NCBI RefSeq assembly: GCF_047345485.1
Contig: NZ_JBLFEN010000007.1
Span: 62,001-126,000 of the forward strand
Source: Jejuia sp047345485
GTDB lineage: Bacteria; Bacteroidota; Bacteroidia; Flavobacteriales; Flavobacteriaceae
Length of the DNA stretch: 64,000 bases
Reading direction: 5' to 3'
A program made the position numbers and the translations under genes. This document shows, in pieces, positions 18,016-27,266 of the stretch. Numbering within the stretch: the first letter of the stretch is position 1; every line of letters begins with the position of its first letter. The notes beneath the pieces were generated by a model. The model did no database searches. It saw only the letters and a program-made list of their open reading frames with translations, and was not told where the DNA came from.

Positions 18016-19038
18016 TTAAAACAAACCACCTTGAATATTACCTTTAATCTTACCCAGATGTTTATAGGCTTGGTCGGTAACTTCTCTACCACGAGGCGTT
18101 CGCATGATAAAACCTTGCTGTATTAAAAAGGGTTCGTAAACTTCTTCTATAGTTTCTGTGCTTTCACTTACTGCTGTAGCTATAGTTGAAATACCTACAG
18201 GACCACCTTTAAATTTATCGATGATAGTGGATAAAATTTTGTTATCCATTTCATCTAGTCCAAAAGCATCAACATTTAGAGCTTCAAGCGCAAATTTTGC
18301 TATTTTAATATCAATACTACCATTACCTTTTATTTGTGCAAAATCTCGAACACGACGTAGTAGCGCATTTGCTATTCTTGGTGTACCTCTACTTCTACCT
18401 GCAATTTCTACTGCTGCTTCCATAGAAATTGGTACATCTAAAATCATCGCGCTTCGTTGCACAATTGTAGTTAATAAATCGGTTTTATAGTACTGTAATC
18501 TACTTTGAATACCAAAACGGGCACGCATTGGTGCAGTTAATAACCCTGAGCGCGTTGTAGCACCTACTAAAGTAAACGGACTTAAATTGATTTGAACAGT
18601 TCGCGCGTTTGGCCCTGTTTCAATCATAATATCAATTTTATAATCTTCCATTGCCGAATACAAATACTCTTCAACAATAGGACTTAAGCGATGAATTTCG
18701 TCAATAAACAAAACATCGCGTTCATCAAGATTGGTTAACAAACCTGCTAAATCTCCTGGTTTATCTAGTACAGGACCAGAGGTTACTTTAATACCAACCT
18801 CTAACTCATTGGCTAAAATGTGAGCTAAAGTTGTTTTTCCTAATCCTGGAGGCCCATGAAATAATGTATGATCTAAAGCTTCATCGCGTAAATTTGCAGC
18901 TTTTACAAAAATTTGAAGATTCTCTAACACCTGATCTTGACCTGTAAAATCGTCAAATTCTAGAGGTCTCAACTTTTTTTCTACATCTAATTCCTCTGGT
19001 GAAAAATTATCGTCTGTTGGGTCTAAGTTTTCGTTCAT
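18016..19038 (-). CDS. ruvB: Holliday junction branch migration ATPase RuvB
   Basis: RuvB is the hexameric AAA+ motor that drives branch migration with RuvA. The 340-residue protein begins with the family linker RPLEFDDFTGQDQVLENL. Walker A is HGPPGLGKTTLAH (around residues 63-75), Walker B LFIDEIHRL, and sensor GATTRSGLL plus the arginine-finger region APMRARFG follow. The C-terminal winged-helix domain reads GPVGISTIATAVSE and GFIMRTPRGREVT. ruvA is 13 kb away in the maeB operon, so the pair is split, as is common in Bacteroidota. Confidence 0.97.
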   Translation of the reverse strand: MNENLDPTDDNFSPEELDVEKKLRPLEFDDFTGQDQVLENLQIFVKAANLRDEALDHTLFHGPPGLGKTTLAHILANELEVGIKVTSGPVLDKPGDLAGLLTNLDERDVLFIDEIHRLSPIVEEYLYSAMEDYKIDIMIETGPNARTVQINLSPFTLVGATTRSGLLTAPMRARFGIQSRLQYYKTDLLTTIVQRSAMILDVPISMEAAVEIAGRSRGTPRIANALLRRVRDFAQIKGNGSIDIKIAKFALEALNVDAFGLDEMDNKILSTIIDKFKGGPVGISTIATAVSESTETIEEVYEPFLIQQGFIMRTPRGREVTDQAYKHLGKIKGNIQGGLF

Positions 19039-19147
19039 ATTATTTCCCGAAAAAGAGGGAAGCTCTTTTATTTAGTTGTATGATTTTACTAAATTATTTC
19101 TATACAACACTTTACTATTATAAATGAAACTGCAGCGTAAGCGCTAT

Positions 19148-19366
19148 TTAAAAAGATAATAAGTTAGTTGATTTTAAAATAAGTAATATCACAAACGTTG
19201 ATCCTGAACTTAAAGCAATTAAACTTTCCCAATAATATATATTGAATAGTTTTAATTTTTTCTTCATTGGTATGTCACCTTTAATTCGCTTATAAATTGC
19301 TTTGTGCAAAAAGTAGGTTACAATCAAAAAAACGCATGTAGTAAAAATCCAAAATTTAATCATCAT
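19148..19366 (-). CDS. Small two-helix membrane protein, unknown function
   Basis: A 72-residue open frame with two hydrophobic segments (FWIFTTCVFLIVTYFLH and LIALSSGSTFVILLILK) joined by a lysine-rich loop (RIKGDIPMKKKLK), as expected of a genuine small membrane protein. I do not recognise a family. It lies on the same strand as ruvB, 109 bp upstream, and downstream of the terminator at 19419-19462. Two adjacent ATG codons open it. A near-consensus TATATTTA box lies just upstream. Confidence 0.5.
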   Translation of the reverse strand: MMIKFWIFTTCVFLIVTYFLHKAIYKRIKGDIPMKKKLKLFNIYYWESLIALSSGSTFVILLILKSTNLLSF

Positions 19367-19418
19367 CCAAAATATTTATCTTAAATATACGAACTTATTT
19401 AAGGTGATTCAAATATAA

Positions 19419-19462
19419 ACAAAAAGCCTTTCAATTCTAACAGTGTTAGAAAGAAAGGCTTT
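19419..19462 (-). terminator. Terminator of the adhesin/PorP/OmpA operon
   Basis: AAAGCCTTTC (19423-19432) pairs with GAAAGGCTTT (19453-19462), and TTCTAAC (19435-19441) with GTTAGAA (19445-19451). On the minus strand the stem is followed by TTTTTG. It lies 29 bp after the OmpA-type gene. Confidence 0.85.
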
Positions 19463-19490
19463 CGAGCTTTGGTTAGGTAATTTAGGTTGG

Positions 19491-21377
19491 CTACTTTAAA
19501 ATTGTAAATTCACAACGTCTGTTAATATCGTATTCATCATCATCACAAATTCCTTCTTTTATACATTTATTAAGTGGTTGCATTTCGCCATAACCAATAC
19601 TTTTTAATCGGTTACGGGCAATACCTTGACTTACCACGTATTCTAAAGTGGAAGCTGCTCTTTGTTTTGATAACTCTAAATTATACTGGTCTGGTCCGCG
19701 GGCATCCGTGTGTGCAGATACTTCTACTTCCATAGACGGATATTTTTTCATTAAATCTACCAAAACATTTAAAGTTGTTGCAGCATCTTCGCGAATTACG
19801 GCTTTATCAAAATCAAAATATATTTTATCTAATTTTACTTGTACCACATCTTTTTTAGTTTCTTTTACGCGCTCCTCAGCATCTGCAAAAGACTCTAAAC
19901 TTAAGTAAATATTATGTTGTACTTTCCCTTTACTATCTGTAGAAAACTCTACATCTTGAGGTATATATGCTTTACGTGTACCTCTTACTTTATACTTTTT
20001 ATTTGGTTCAATTTTAAAAATATAATGGGCATTGTCTCCAACAATAGTATCTTGAATTACAGTATCTGACTCATCAAATAAGGTCACTAAAGCACCTGAT
20101 AATAATGCTTTACTATTTAAATCTTCTACCACACCTTCAACTTGATAAAATGTTAAAGGATTTTTTTCTCGTGCAAAACCGAACAATCGATCATATCCAC
20201 TTCTATTTGAAGATACAAACCCTTTATTGTCTTTTTCTCTAACCACATAGGCAAAGTCGTCTAAAGGACTATTTATAGTACTCCCAAGGTTTACTGGTGT
20301 ATCAAATTCATCATTTACCATATTACTTCTAAATACATCTAATCCACCATATCCTAAATGACCAATTGATGAAAAATATAGCGTATTGTATTTACTTATA
20401 AATGGAAATTGTTCGCGATGTTTAGTATTTATGGTGTTTCCTAAATTAACGGGTTCTCCATAAGAGCCATCATCATTAATAGCTACTTTATAAATATCAA
20501 AACTTCCTAAAGTTCCGGGCATATCACTAGCAAAATACAATGTTTTTTCATCTTTACTTAAAGCAGGATGTTCTGTACTATATGCATTTGACGTAAATGG
20601 TAAAGCCGTAACATTAGTCCATTCTCCATCTACTAGTTCTGCTTTATATAGTTTGATGTGTGCAATACGTTCTTCATCAGTTTTTTTACGTGTTGTATTT
20701 GTTCGGTTAAAATACATGGTTTTACCATCTTTAGTAAATACCGCACTACTTTCATGAGATGCTGTGTTTACAGACTCGGAAAACGGTGTTACATTTTCTA
20801 AGATATTTTGACTATTTATCGTACCGCTGTATAAATCTAAATAAGGTAAGTTATTCCATGAATATGCTGGATTTTCTGAGTTTCTTGCCGAAGCAAAAGC
20901 TACTTTATCGTCACCATAAAAAGACAATCCAAAATCGCTACTAGAATTTCGGTTTTCTATTTGTTTTAATTTGAATGTATGTGGTGTAGTTTTATCCGTT
21001 TTTTCAATAAAAGCTAAGGTATTTATAGGTTTATTATAATAACTCCTTAAATGTTTATCGGCTTCTTTATATTCTTTTACTCCTTTTAAAGCTTGAGCAA
21101 ACCTAAAGTGGTATTCAATATCTATTGAATCGCCATATTGTACGAATAGCTCTCTGTAGGTTTTAATAGCCTTTTGTAAGCTAGCATTGTAGTAATAACT
21201 ATCAGCTAAATTTTGAAGCACCTCTTGGTTACGCGCTTTAGTTTCGTAAATTTCTGCCGCATCTTTATAAGCTCTCATTTCAAAAAGCTTATTAACGCGT
21301 TTTAAGTTTTTCTTTTGTGCAAAGCCAAATCCGCTAACTAATAAAAGGCCTGCAAGTATGTATGTATATTTTTTCAT
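19491..21377 (-). CDS. OmpA-family protein with TPR and PD40 repeats (gliding/T9SS accessory type)
   Basis: A 628-residue envelope protein that should bind peptidoglycan through its C-terminus. The signal peptide covers about residues 1-20. TPR-like helices occupy about 22-130, PD40 beta-propeller repeats about 160-390 (KTLYFASDMPGTLGSFDIYK, NTLYFSSIGHLGYGGLDVF), and a carboxypeptidase-regulatory/Cna-like domain about 410-490. The OmpA domain from about 515 begins LDKIYFDFDKAVIRED and contains HTDARGPDQYN and LSKQRAASTLEYV. This layout and the position behind a PorP/SprF protein and a type B adhesin match clusters in which these proteins help secrete or anchor the adhesin. It resembles PorE-like proteins, but orthology is not established. 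Confidence 0.88.
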   Translation of the reverse strand: MKKYTYILAGLLLVSGFGFAQKKNLKRVNKLFEMRAYKDAAEIYETKARNQEVLQNLADSYYYNASLQKAIKTYRELFVQYGDSIDIEYHFRFAQALKGVKEYKEADKHLRSYYNKPINTLAFIEKTDKTTPHTFKLKQIENRNSSSDFGLSFYGDDKVAFASARNSENPAYSWNNLPYLDLYSGTINSQNILENVTPFSESVNTASHESSAVFTKDGKTMYFNRTNTTRKKTDEERIAHIKLYKAELVDGEWTNVTALPFTSNAYSTEHPALSKDEKTLYFASDMPGTLGSFDIYKVAINDDGSYGEPVNLGNTINTKHREQFPFISKYNTLYFSSIGHLGYGGLDVFRSNMVNDEFDTPVNLGSTINSPLDDFAYVVREKDNKGFVSSNRSGYDRLFGFAREKNPLTFYQVEGVVEDLNSKALLSGALVTLFDESDTVIQDTIVGDNAHYIFKIEPNKKYKVRGTRKAYIPQDVEFSTDSKGKVQHNIYLSLESFADAEERVKETKKDVVQVKLDKIYFDFDKAVIREDAATTLNVLVDLMKKYPSMEVEVSAHTDARGPDQYNLELSKQRAASTLEYVVSQGIARNRLKSIGYGEMQPLNKCIKEGICDDDEYDINRRCEFTILK

Positions 21378-21395
21378 GTTTCCTTGTATTAAATA

Positions 21396-22352
21396 TTAGA
21401 AGAATCTTGGTGAGCGATCATATCCGTTTTTAAATCCGAATAAATCCACATCAAACAAAATAAATATTTCATGAGAGCCAGAATTAAAATCACCTAAATT
21501 AGTAGTTGTATAATCATACGAATAGCCTATTCTTAAACCTTCAGTTATTCTAAAATTTACCAAAGCACTAATAGCATCTCCTAAACGATAGCCTAAACCA
21601 GCTTCTATTTTTTCATTAATTAACACATTTGTTGTAATATCTAGCGCTAAAGGTGCACCTTTAACTGATCTTGCCATAAATGCGGGTTTCAATTTTAAGT
21701 TTGAATTAAGATCAAACACATAGCCTCCTGTAAAAAAGTAATGTACATTTTCTACACCTGTAGCTTTGATACCATTCTCATTTTCAAGATGTTTTGTTGA
21801 TAACATGTTAGGTGCCGAAACTCCTAAATAATAATTATCTGTAAAAAAGAAAGCACCAATACCCAAGTTTGGAAAGGCTCTATTTAGGTTTTCATTAAAA
21901 GCATTATCGCCACTTGCTGGTCCGTTTTGTAATTGTAAACCGTTAAAGTTGGTATCAAACATTCTAATACCCGCTTTTACTCCGAAAGATATTTTAGTTT
22001 CAATACCAACGGGTAATACATAAGCAAAATCTGCAAATATGTTATTCTCGTTTACAATATCTCCAATATTATCATTGGTGAAAGATAGTCCCGCCTCTAT
22101 TTTATCGTTAATAGGCGTATGGGCAAAAAATGTACCTGTTGCTGGTGCACCTTCTAATCCTACCCATTGTGTTCTGTATAATCCACCAAGGTTTAAAATA
22201 CCTTCTTCTGCGGTTGCATACGCTGGGTTTATTACACTCATGTTATACATGTACTGTGTAAATTGTGGGTCTTGTTGTGCAAAACTTTGTAATGACAAGA
22301 ACGTCAGACTTAACAAAGCAGCTATTTTATGATATATATTTAATGTTTTCAT
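21396..22352 (-). CDS. PorP/SprF-family type IX secretion outer-membrane protein
   Basis: A 318-residue beta-barrel-like protein. After the signal peptide (LSLTFLSLQSFAQ) it starts with the family signature QDPQFTQYMYNMSVINPAYA. The end (GSHEIFILFDVDLFGF...RSPRFF) is also typical. In Flavobacterium, SprF is required for secretion and surface attachment of the adhesin SprB encoded next to it. This copy is 27 bp behind a type B adhesin gene, so it probably serves that adhesin. Several paralogues per genome are usual, so I leave the symbol blank. Confidence 0.92.
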   Translation of the reverse strand: MKTLNIYHKIAALLSLTFLSLQSFAQQDPQFTQYMYNMSVINPAYATAEEGILNLGGLYRTQWVGLEGAPATGTFFAHTPINDKIEAGLSFTNDNIGDIVNENNIFADFAYVLPVGIETKISFGVKAGIRMFDTNFNGLQLQNGPASGDNAFNENLNRAFPNLGIGAFFFTDNYYLGVSAPNMLSTKHLENENGIKATGVENVHYFFTGGYVFDLNSNLKLKPAFMARSVKGAPLALDITTNVLINEKIEAGLGYRLGDAISALVNFRITEGLRIGYSYDYTTTNLGDFNSGSHEIFILFDVDLFGFKNGYDRSPRFF

Positions 22353-22379
22353 TGTCTTAAATTTTGCTTTATCTATAAA

Positions 22380-25300
22380 TTATCTGCTTAAGTATAAGCG
22401 TCCTTGTTCTGGTTTATTTTCACCATCGTTAAATCTAAAAATATAGAAATACACACCTACTGGTAAATCGCCTTTTACAACAACACGTCCTTGGTTTGAT
22501 GTACCATCAAATCGTGGTGTACTTGCATTACCTTTATATACAATGTTTCCATTTCTATTAAAAATTTCTATCTCGAAGTTTGGATATAAAACGCCTAGAT
22601 TATCAATATCATAGGTGTCATTTGCACCATCACCATTTGGCGAAAATCCGTCAGGTAAATTTATTTTACCACAAGCTGTAATATCTGGCGTTACTTCTAA
22701 TCTTACAGAACTTTCACAATTTGTAGTTTGATGGATTAATGCGGCATAGTATGTTGTAGTATTTAATACTGTATCTTCTGAAAGTGGTATACCTCCAATA
22801 GCAACATCATACCATATAATATTATTTAAATCCGTATCATACTCTACAATATTTTGAGATAATGTATTAAGAGTTGGACCATCGTTAATACAATACTCTT
22901 CACTTACATCATCTAAAGTTGGTGTAGCTGCATCATTTATCGTAACATCCACTTGTTCTGCAACTGAAGATTCACAACCTGTATTATTCGTTTGTGTAGC
23001 ATAATAATCTTCTCCATCTACCAATGCATCTGTGATTACTAATGGTAAGGTTAATGCAGCATCCTGATACCAATTAACAGTTCCTGTGGCTCTTATACTA
23101 TTGTTTAAATCTGCAACTGTTGGATTATCTACCATACAAAACGTAGGGCTAGGTTCTAACACAATAACAGGTAGACTATCATCAATAGTTATGGTTACTT
23201 CTGCACTAGCATCTGGAGTACATGGCGCATTAGCAGTAACAGTGTATGTATAAGTTCCTGCTGTATCGACTGAAGGATCAAATACTCCTGTACCACTATT
23301 TAAAGTTGGTGACCATGTTCCTCCCGTTTGCGCATTAACACCTAAAAGTGTAAACAAATCTGTTGTTGCATCTATTGTACATGCTGCTAGTGTTGTATTT
23401 GTTCCTGCATTTGGAGCTTCAACAACTGTAACAACTACATCGCTACTTACCGTACCACATGCATTTGTAATTGTATATGTATATGTTCCTGAAGCATCAG
23501 TAGATGGATCGAAATCTCCCGTACCGCTAGTTAAAGCTGGCGACCATGACCCACCTGTATCGGCTGTTCCTAATAATGTAAATAAATCTGTAGTTATACC
23601 GTTACTACAAATATCTAAAGTAGTATCAGAACCTGTACTTTGTGGCGCTTCAATTGTAATTACAATTGTTGTGCTATCATCTACACAGGGAGCAGATGCT
23701 GTTACAGTATATGTAAAATTATATGTTCCTGCTGTAAGTCCAGTAGCATCAAGTATATTACCTGATAATGCTCCTGTTGTATCATCATCGTTCCATGTAC
23801 CTCCAGAATCTTCAGTCCCGTCTAGTCCACTGAATAAATCAACACTAGTATTATCATTACATGCTACAATAGGTGTTGTATTTATCACACCAGCATTGGG
23901 AGATTGATAAATAGTTACATCAACTTGAGTTCTTACGGAAGACTCACAATTAGTATTAGCATCAGTTTGGGTAGCGTAATAATCTTCGCCATCAATTAAA
24001 GCAGTAGTAGCATCAAGAGGCGCTCCTCCTGTTGCAGTATCATACCATTGAATTGTTGTACCTGTTGCTACCAGATCAGCTACTGTTGCGCTATCACAAT
24101 ATTCTTGTAAAGCATCAGCTGTAGGTGCTGGCGTATCATTAATTACAATGCTTACAGTAACATCAACATCATCACAACTACCTATCGCATCTACATTGTA
24201 TGTAAAATTATAAGTTCCAGCAGTAAGTCCATCAATAGTAACTAAACTTCCTGATAAAGCGCCAGAAGCGTCATCATCATTCCATGTTCCTGCTTGATCT
24301 TCTCCTTCTAAAATATCAAATAGATTATATGTTTGTGTTGGTGTAATATCGGCAATACAAAAGTCTACTGGTGGATTTGCAACTCCGGATTCTGGAGCAT
24401 CTTCAATAGTAATAGTTACGGTTGAACTATTTGTACAATTATTAGCATCTGTTATCGTGTATGTAAAATTAAACGCACCGATAGTTAATTCAGTTAAATC
24501 TACTTCACTTCCTGTTAAAGCTCCTGATGTATCATCATCTGTCCAAGTACCACCTGAATCTTCTCCTGTTAATTGTCCGAATAAATCTAATGGTGAATTT
24601 GCCACTACATCATTTTCACAAAAAGTAGCTGATGAAGGTATTCCTGTATCTGGTAGCGGATTTATTATTATGCTTACCGTTACCAATGGATCATCACAAC
24701 TACCTATCGCATCCACATCAAAGGTATAATTTAAAGTACCTGATGTTTCACTTGATATATCTACTAAATTTGTTGTTGTAGTTCCAGAAGTGTCTGTGCC
24801 TATATACCATATTCCTGTTTGGTCTTCACCTTCTAATAAATCGAATAAATTAAAACTTGATGGTGCTGAGCCTTCACAAAATTGTGGAAAGGTTGCTACT
24901 GGTGTTCCTGATTCTGGAGCATCTTCAATAGTAATAGTTACGGTTGAACTATTTGTACAATTATTAGCATCTGTTATCGTGTATGTAAAATTAAACGCAC
25001 CGATAGTTAATTCAGTTAAATCTACTTCACTTCCTGTTAAAGCTCCTGATGTATCATCATCTGTCCAAGTACCACCTGAATCTTCTCCTGTTAATTGTCC
25101 GAATAAATCTAATGGTGAATTTGCCACTACATCATTTTCACAAAAAGTAGCTGATGAAGGTATTCCTGTATCTGGTAGCGGATTTATTATTATGCTTACC
25201 GTTACCAATGGATCATCACAACTACCTATCGCATCCACATCAAAGGTATAATTTAAAGTACCTGATGTTTCACTTGATATATCTACTAAATTTGTTGTTG

Positions 25301-27068
25301 TAGTTCCAGAAGTGTCTGTGCCTATATACCATATTCCTGTTTGGTCTTCACCTTCTAATAAATCGAATAAATTAAAACTTGATGGTGCTGAATCTTCACA
25401 AAATTGTGGAAAGGTTGCTACTGGTGTTCCTGATTCTGGAGCATCTTCTATAGTAATTGAAATCTGTTCAGAGTCAGTACATGTACCATTATCAATAGTA
25501 TATATAAATAAATATGGGCTTTCAGCTACTGTAAACCCCGTAATATCTACTGAGTTTGAAATTGAAGTACTTGATGCATCTGTCCATATTCCAGAATTAT
25601 TATCTTGAGAACCATCTAATGCATCAAATAAATTAAATGGTGAATTAGCTGCTAAATCATTCTCACAAAACGTTTGATTGACTGCTATTCCTGCATCAGG
25701 ATCGGCAAGCACTATAACTTGTACTGTTGAAGATTCCTCAGGGCAAGGGTTTGGTGATAGGTTTTGTGAATATGTGAAATTATATGTTCCAGCTGTAAAT
25801 CCTGTTAAATCAAAAGGAGATGTAACTATTGGATCTGTACTTGATGTACCTTGAGTCCATTGTCCATCAGGGTCTTCGTTATCTAATAAAGAAAACAAGT
25901 CTAAATCTGTTAGTAAACCCGACTCGCAAAAAGAAGCAGGACTTGCTGCCGATGGGACTCCAGATGTAAAGGTTTCAAAAACTTCTATGGTTATACTTGA
26001 AACCGCATCAGGGCAAGCTCCTGTGCTAGTTATCGTATAAGTAAATGTATAGATACCTGCTGTTGTTAATGATGAAATATTTACTGTTCCTCTAAATCCA
26101 TTTGATGTTGTTAATGGCCCAGTCCATGTACCAGTACTATCAGGAGTACCTCCCAATTCATCAAATAAATCAAAATCTGCTATAGGCAGATTATCATTAC
26201 AATACTCTAAGTTTTCTGAGTTTCCAGCATCTGCAGGATCATCTATAGCAACAGTTACAGCTACAGGATTACTTACACAAATAAAATTATCAACTTGCAC
26301 ATAGTAAGTTTCATTAACCAAAAGATCTGTTGGCGATAATGCTGGCATTACTGGATTGCCAGAACCATCTAAATCCTCGTACCAGAAAAAGATTTCAGTT
26401 GTTCCTGGATCTAGGTCTGCTACAGTTGGTGTATTATCAGAACAAAACTCCTGAATACTATTAGGCGTAGGATCGTTAGGAGAATTACTAACTACTATCC
26501 TAGCATTTTCAATTTGACTTTTACAACCTGAACTATCTACGAATACTATAAAATGATTTACAATATTGTTAGGAATAGTATTCATGGGAATTGCTTGAGT
26601 TGTCAATACTATATCCGTATAAATTTCAACAGAACCTCCTAGTGGAATACTAGCTTGCAAAACGTCGTCTATATAGGTTTGATACGTAGCGTTTTCATTG
26701 CTACAATACACACGATCTAAATTAAGACCTGAATCGTCTACTTGAAAATCTATTGTTATAGATTCTCTAACGCCACAGGCTCCTGACATGCCGTCTGCAT
26801 AGTAAGTACCTTCACTTACTAATTGATTGGTGTTAAATGCTGTTCCTCCTGTAGGCATATCATACCATACAATGCCGTTACCGCTAACAGAGTCGTCTGC
26901 AAATGCATTTAAATCTGTGAACATAAATCCTGAGGCATCACAAATAGGTGGAGGATTTGGGTTAGTTATTGTAGGACATTGCGCTGTTGTTGACAGCGAC
27001 AATAACAAAAACAATAAAGTAAAGCACGTACTTAAGCACATGACTTTTAAGGAGGGGTTATTTTTCAT
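22380..27068 (-). CDS. Large repetitive T9SS type B (gliding-motility-associated C-terminal) surface adhesin
   Basis: A 1562-residue secreted protein. The signal peptide ends near residue 29 (LLLSLSTTAQ). About a dozen Ig-like/SprB-like modules of ~85 residues follow, each with NLFD..L.G, GTW or GIW, and NFTYTI motifs. The last ~95 residues are a type B CTD (INLPDGFSPNGDGANDTYDI, GVYFYIFRF, RLYLSR), the signal for export by the type IX system. Two consecutive 174-residue blocks are almost identical (see the repeats at 24388-25431). It is the first gene of an operon with PorP/SprF and OmpA/PD40 proteins. Expected role is cell-surface adhesion or gliding; ligand unknown. Confidence 0.93.
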   Translation of the reverse strand: MKNNPSLKVMCLSTCFTLLFLLLSLSTTAQCPTITNPNPPPICDASGFMFTDLNAFADDSVSGNGIVWYDMPTGGTAFNTNQLVSEGTYYADGMSGACGVRESITIDFQVDDSGLNLDRVYCSNENATYQTYIDDVLQASIPLGGSVEIYTDIVLTTQAIPMNTIPNNIVNHFIVFVDSSGCKSQIENARIVVSNSPNDPTPNSIQEFCSDNTPTVADLDPGTTEIFFWYEDLDGSGNPVMPALSPTDLLVNETYYVQVDNFICVSNPVAVTVAIDDPADAGNSENLEYCNDNLPIADFDLFDELGGTPDSTGTWTGPLTTSNGFRGTVNISSLTTAGIYTFTYTITSTGACPDAVSSITIEVFETFTSGVPSAASPASFCESGLLTDLDLFSLLDNEDPDGQWTQGTSSTDPIVTSPFDLTGFTAGTYNFTYSQNLSPNPCPEESSTVQVIVLADPDAGIAVNQTFCENDLAANSPFNLFDALDGSQDNNSGIWTDASSTSISNSVDITGFTVAESPYLFIYTIDNGTCTDSEQISITIEDAPESGTPVATFPQFCEDSAPSSFNLFDLLEGEDQTGIWYIGTDTSGTTTTNLVDISSETSGTLNYTFDVDAIGSCDDPLVTVSIIINPLPDTGIPSSATFCENDVVANSPLDLFGQLTGEDSGGTWTDDDTSGALTGSEVDLTELTIGAFNFTYTITDANNCTNSSTVTITIEDAPESGTPVATFPQFCEGSAPSSFNLFDLLEGEDQTGIWYIGTDTSGTTTTNLVDISSETSGTLNYTFDVDAIGSCDDPLVTVSIIINPLPDTGIPSSATFCENDVVANSPLDLFGQLTGEDSGGTWTDDDTSGALTGSEVDLTELTIGAFNFTYTITDANNCTNSSTVTITIEDAPESGVANPPVDFCIADITPTQTYNLFDILEGEDQAGTWNDDDASGALSGSLVTIDGLTAGTYNFTYNVDAIGSCDDVDVTVSIVINDTPAPTADALQEYCDSATVADLVATGTTIQWYDTATGGAPLDATTALIDGEDYYATQTDANTNCESSVRTQVDVTIYQSPNAGVINTTPIVACNDNTSVDLFSGLDGTEDSGGTWNDDDTTGALSGNILDATGLTAGTYNFTYTVTASAPCVDDSTTIVITIEAPQSTGSDTTLDICSNGITTDLFTLLGTADTGGSWSPALTSGTGDFDPSTDASGTYTYTITNACGTVSSDVVVTVVEAPNAGTNTTLAACTIDATTDLFTLLGVNAQTGGTWSPTLNSGTGVFDPSVDTAGTYTYTVTANAPCTPDASAEVTITIDDSLPVIVLEPSPTFCMVDNPTVADLNNSIRATGTVNWYQDAALTLPLVITDALVDGEDYYATQTNNTGCESSVAEQVDVTINDAATPTLDDVSEEYCINDGPTLNTLSQNIVEYDTDLNNIIWYDVAIGGIPLSEDTVLNTTTYYAALIHQTTNCESSVRLEVTPDITACGKINLPDGFSPNGDGANDTYDIDNLGVLYPNFEIEIFNRNGNIVYKGNASTPRFDGTSNQGRVVVKGDLPVGVYFYIFRFNDGENKPEQGRLYLSR
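24388..24909 (-). repeat. Tandem repeat copy A (522 bp) inside the adhesin gene
   Basis: Copy A and copy B (24910-25431) can be aligned by eye with no gaps. I see only two differing bases, changing one codon (Gly to Asp in FCE[G/D]SAPSS). The unit is 174 codons, so the reading frame is kept. Identity continues about 17 bp past copy B. Confidence 0.95.
24910..25431 (-). repeat. Tandem repeat copy B (522 bp) inside the adhesin gene
   Basis: Second copy of the 522-bp unit. It is directly adjacent to copy A and followed by a 17-bp partial repeat of the unit start. Each unit encodes two Ig-like modules. Confidence 0.95.
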
Positions 27069-27213
27069 CGTTGAATAGTTAAAATCATAATTAAAAGCAA
27101 AAAGAAATACTGTTAAGTAATTTCAGTTCGCAATTTAACTGATTTATTTGTATTTCATCGTGTTTTTTTTAAAAAATTTACATTTCATCGATAAAAAATA
27201 TATTTTAAACGGA

Positions 27214-27241
27214 AAAACCCCGTCCAAACGGACGGGGTTTT
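27214..27241. terminator. Strong bidirectional terminator after cytochrome oxidase subunit I
   Basis: AAAACCCCGTCC (27214-27225) pairs perfectly with GGACGGGGTTTT (27230-27241) around a 4-base loop. On the minus strand it lies 25 bp after the ctaD stop with a T-run, ending the respiratory operon. Confidence 0.92.
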
Positions 27242-27266
27242 ACTGTGCTATAAAGGCTATTATTTT

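Noticed and set aside
24790..25251. 153-codon plus-strand open frame, repeated downstream
   Set aside because: Antisense shadow of the duplicated adhesin modules; its repetition only reflects the 522-bp duplication.
24388..25431. Regular repeats considered as a CRISPR array or mobile repeat
   Set aside because: They are long, in-frame coding modules of an adhesin with no short repeat-spacer pattern.
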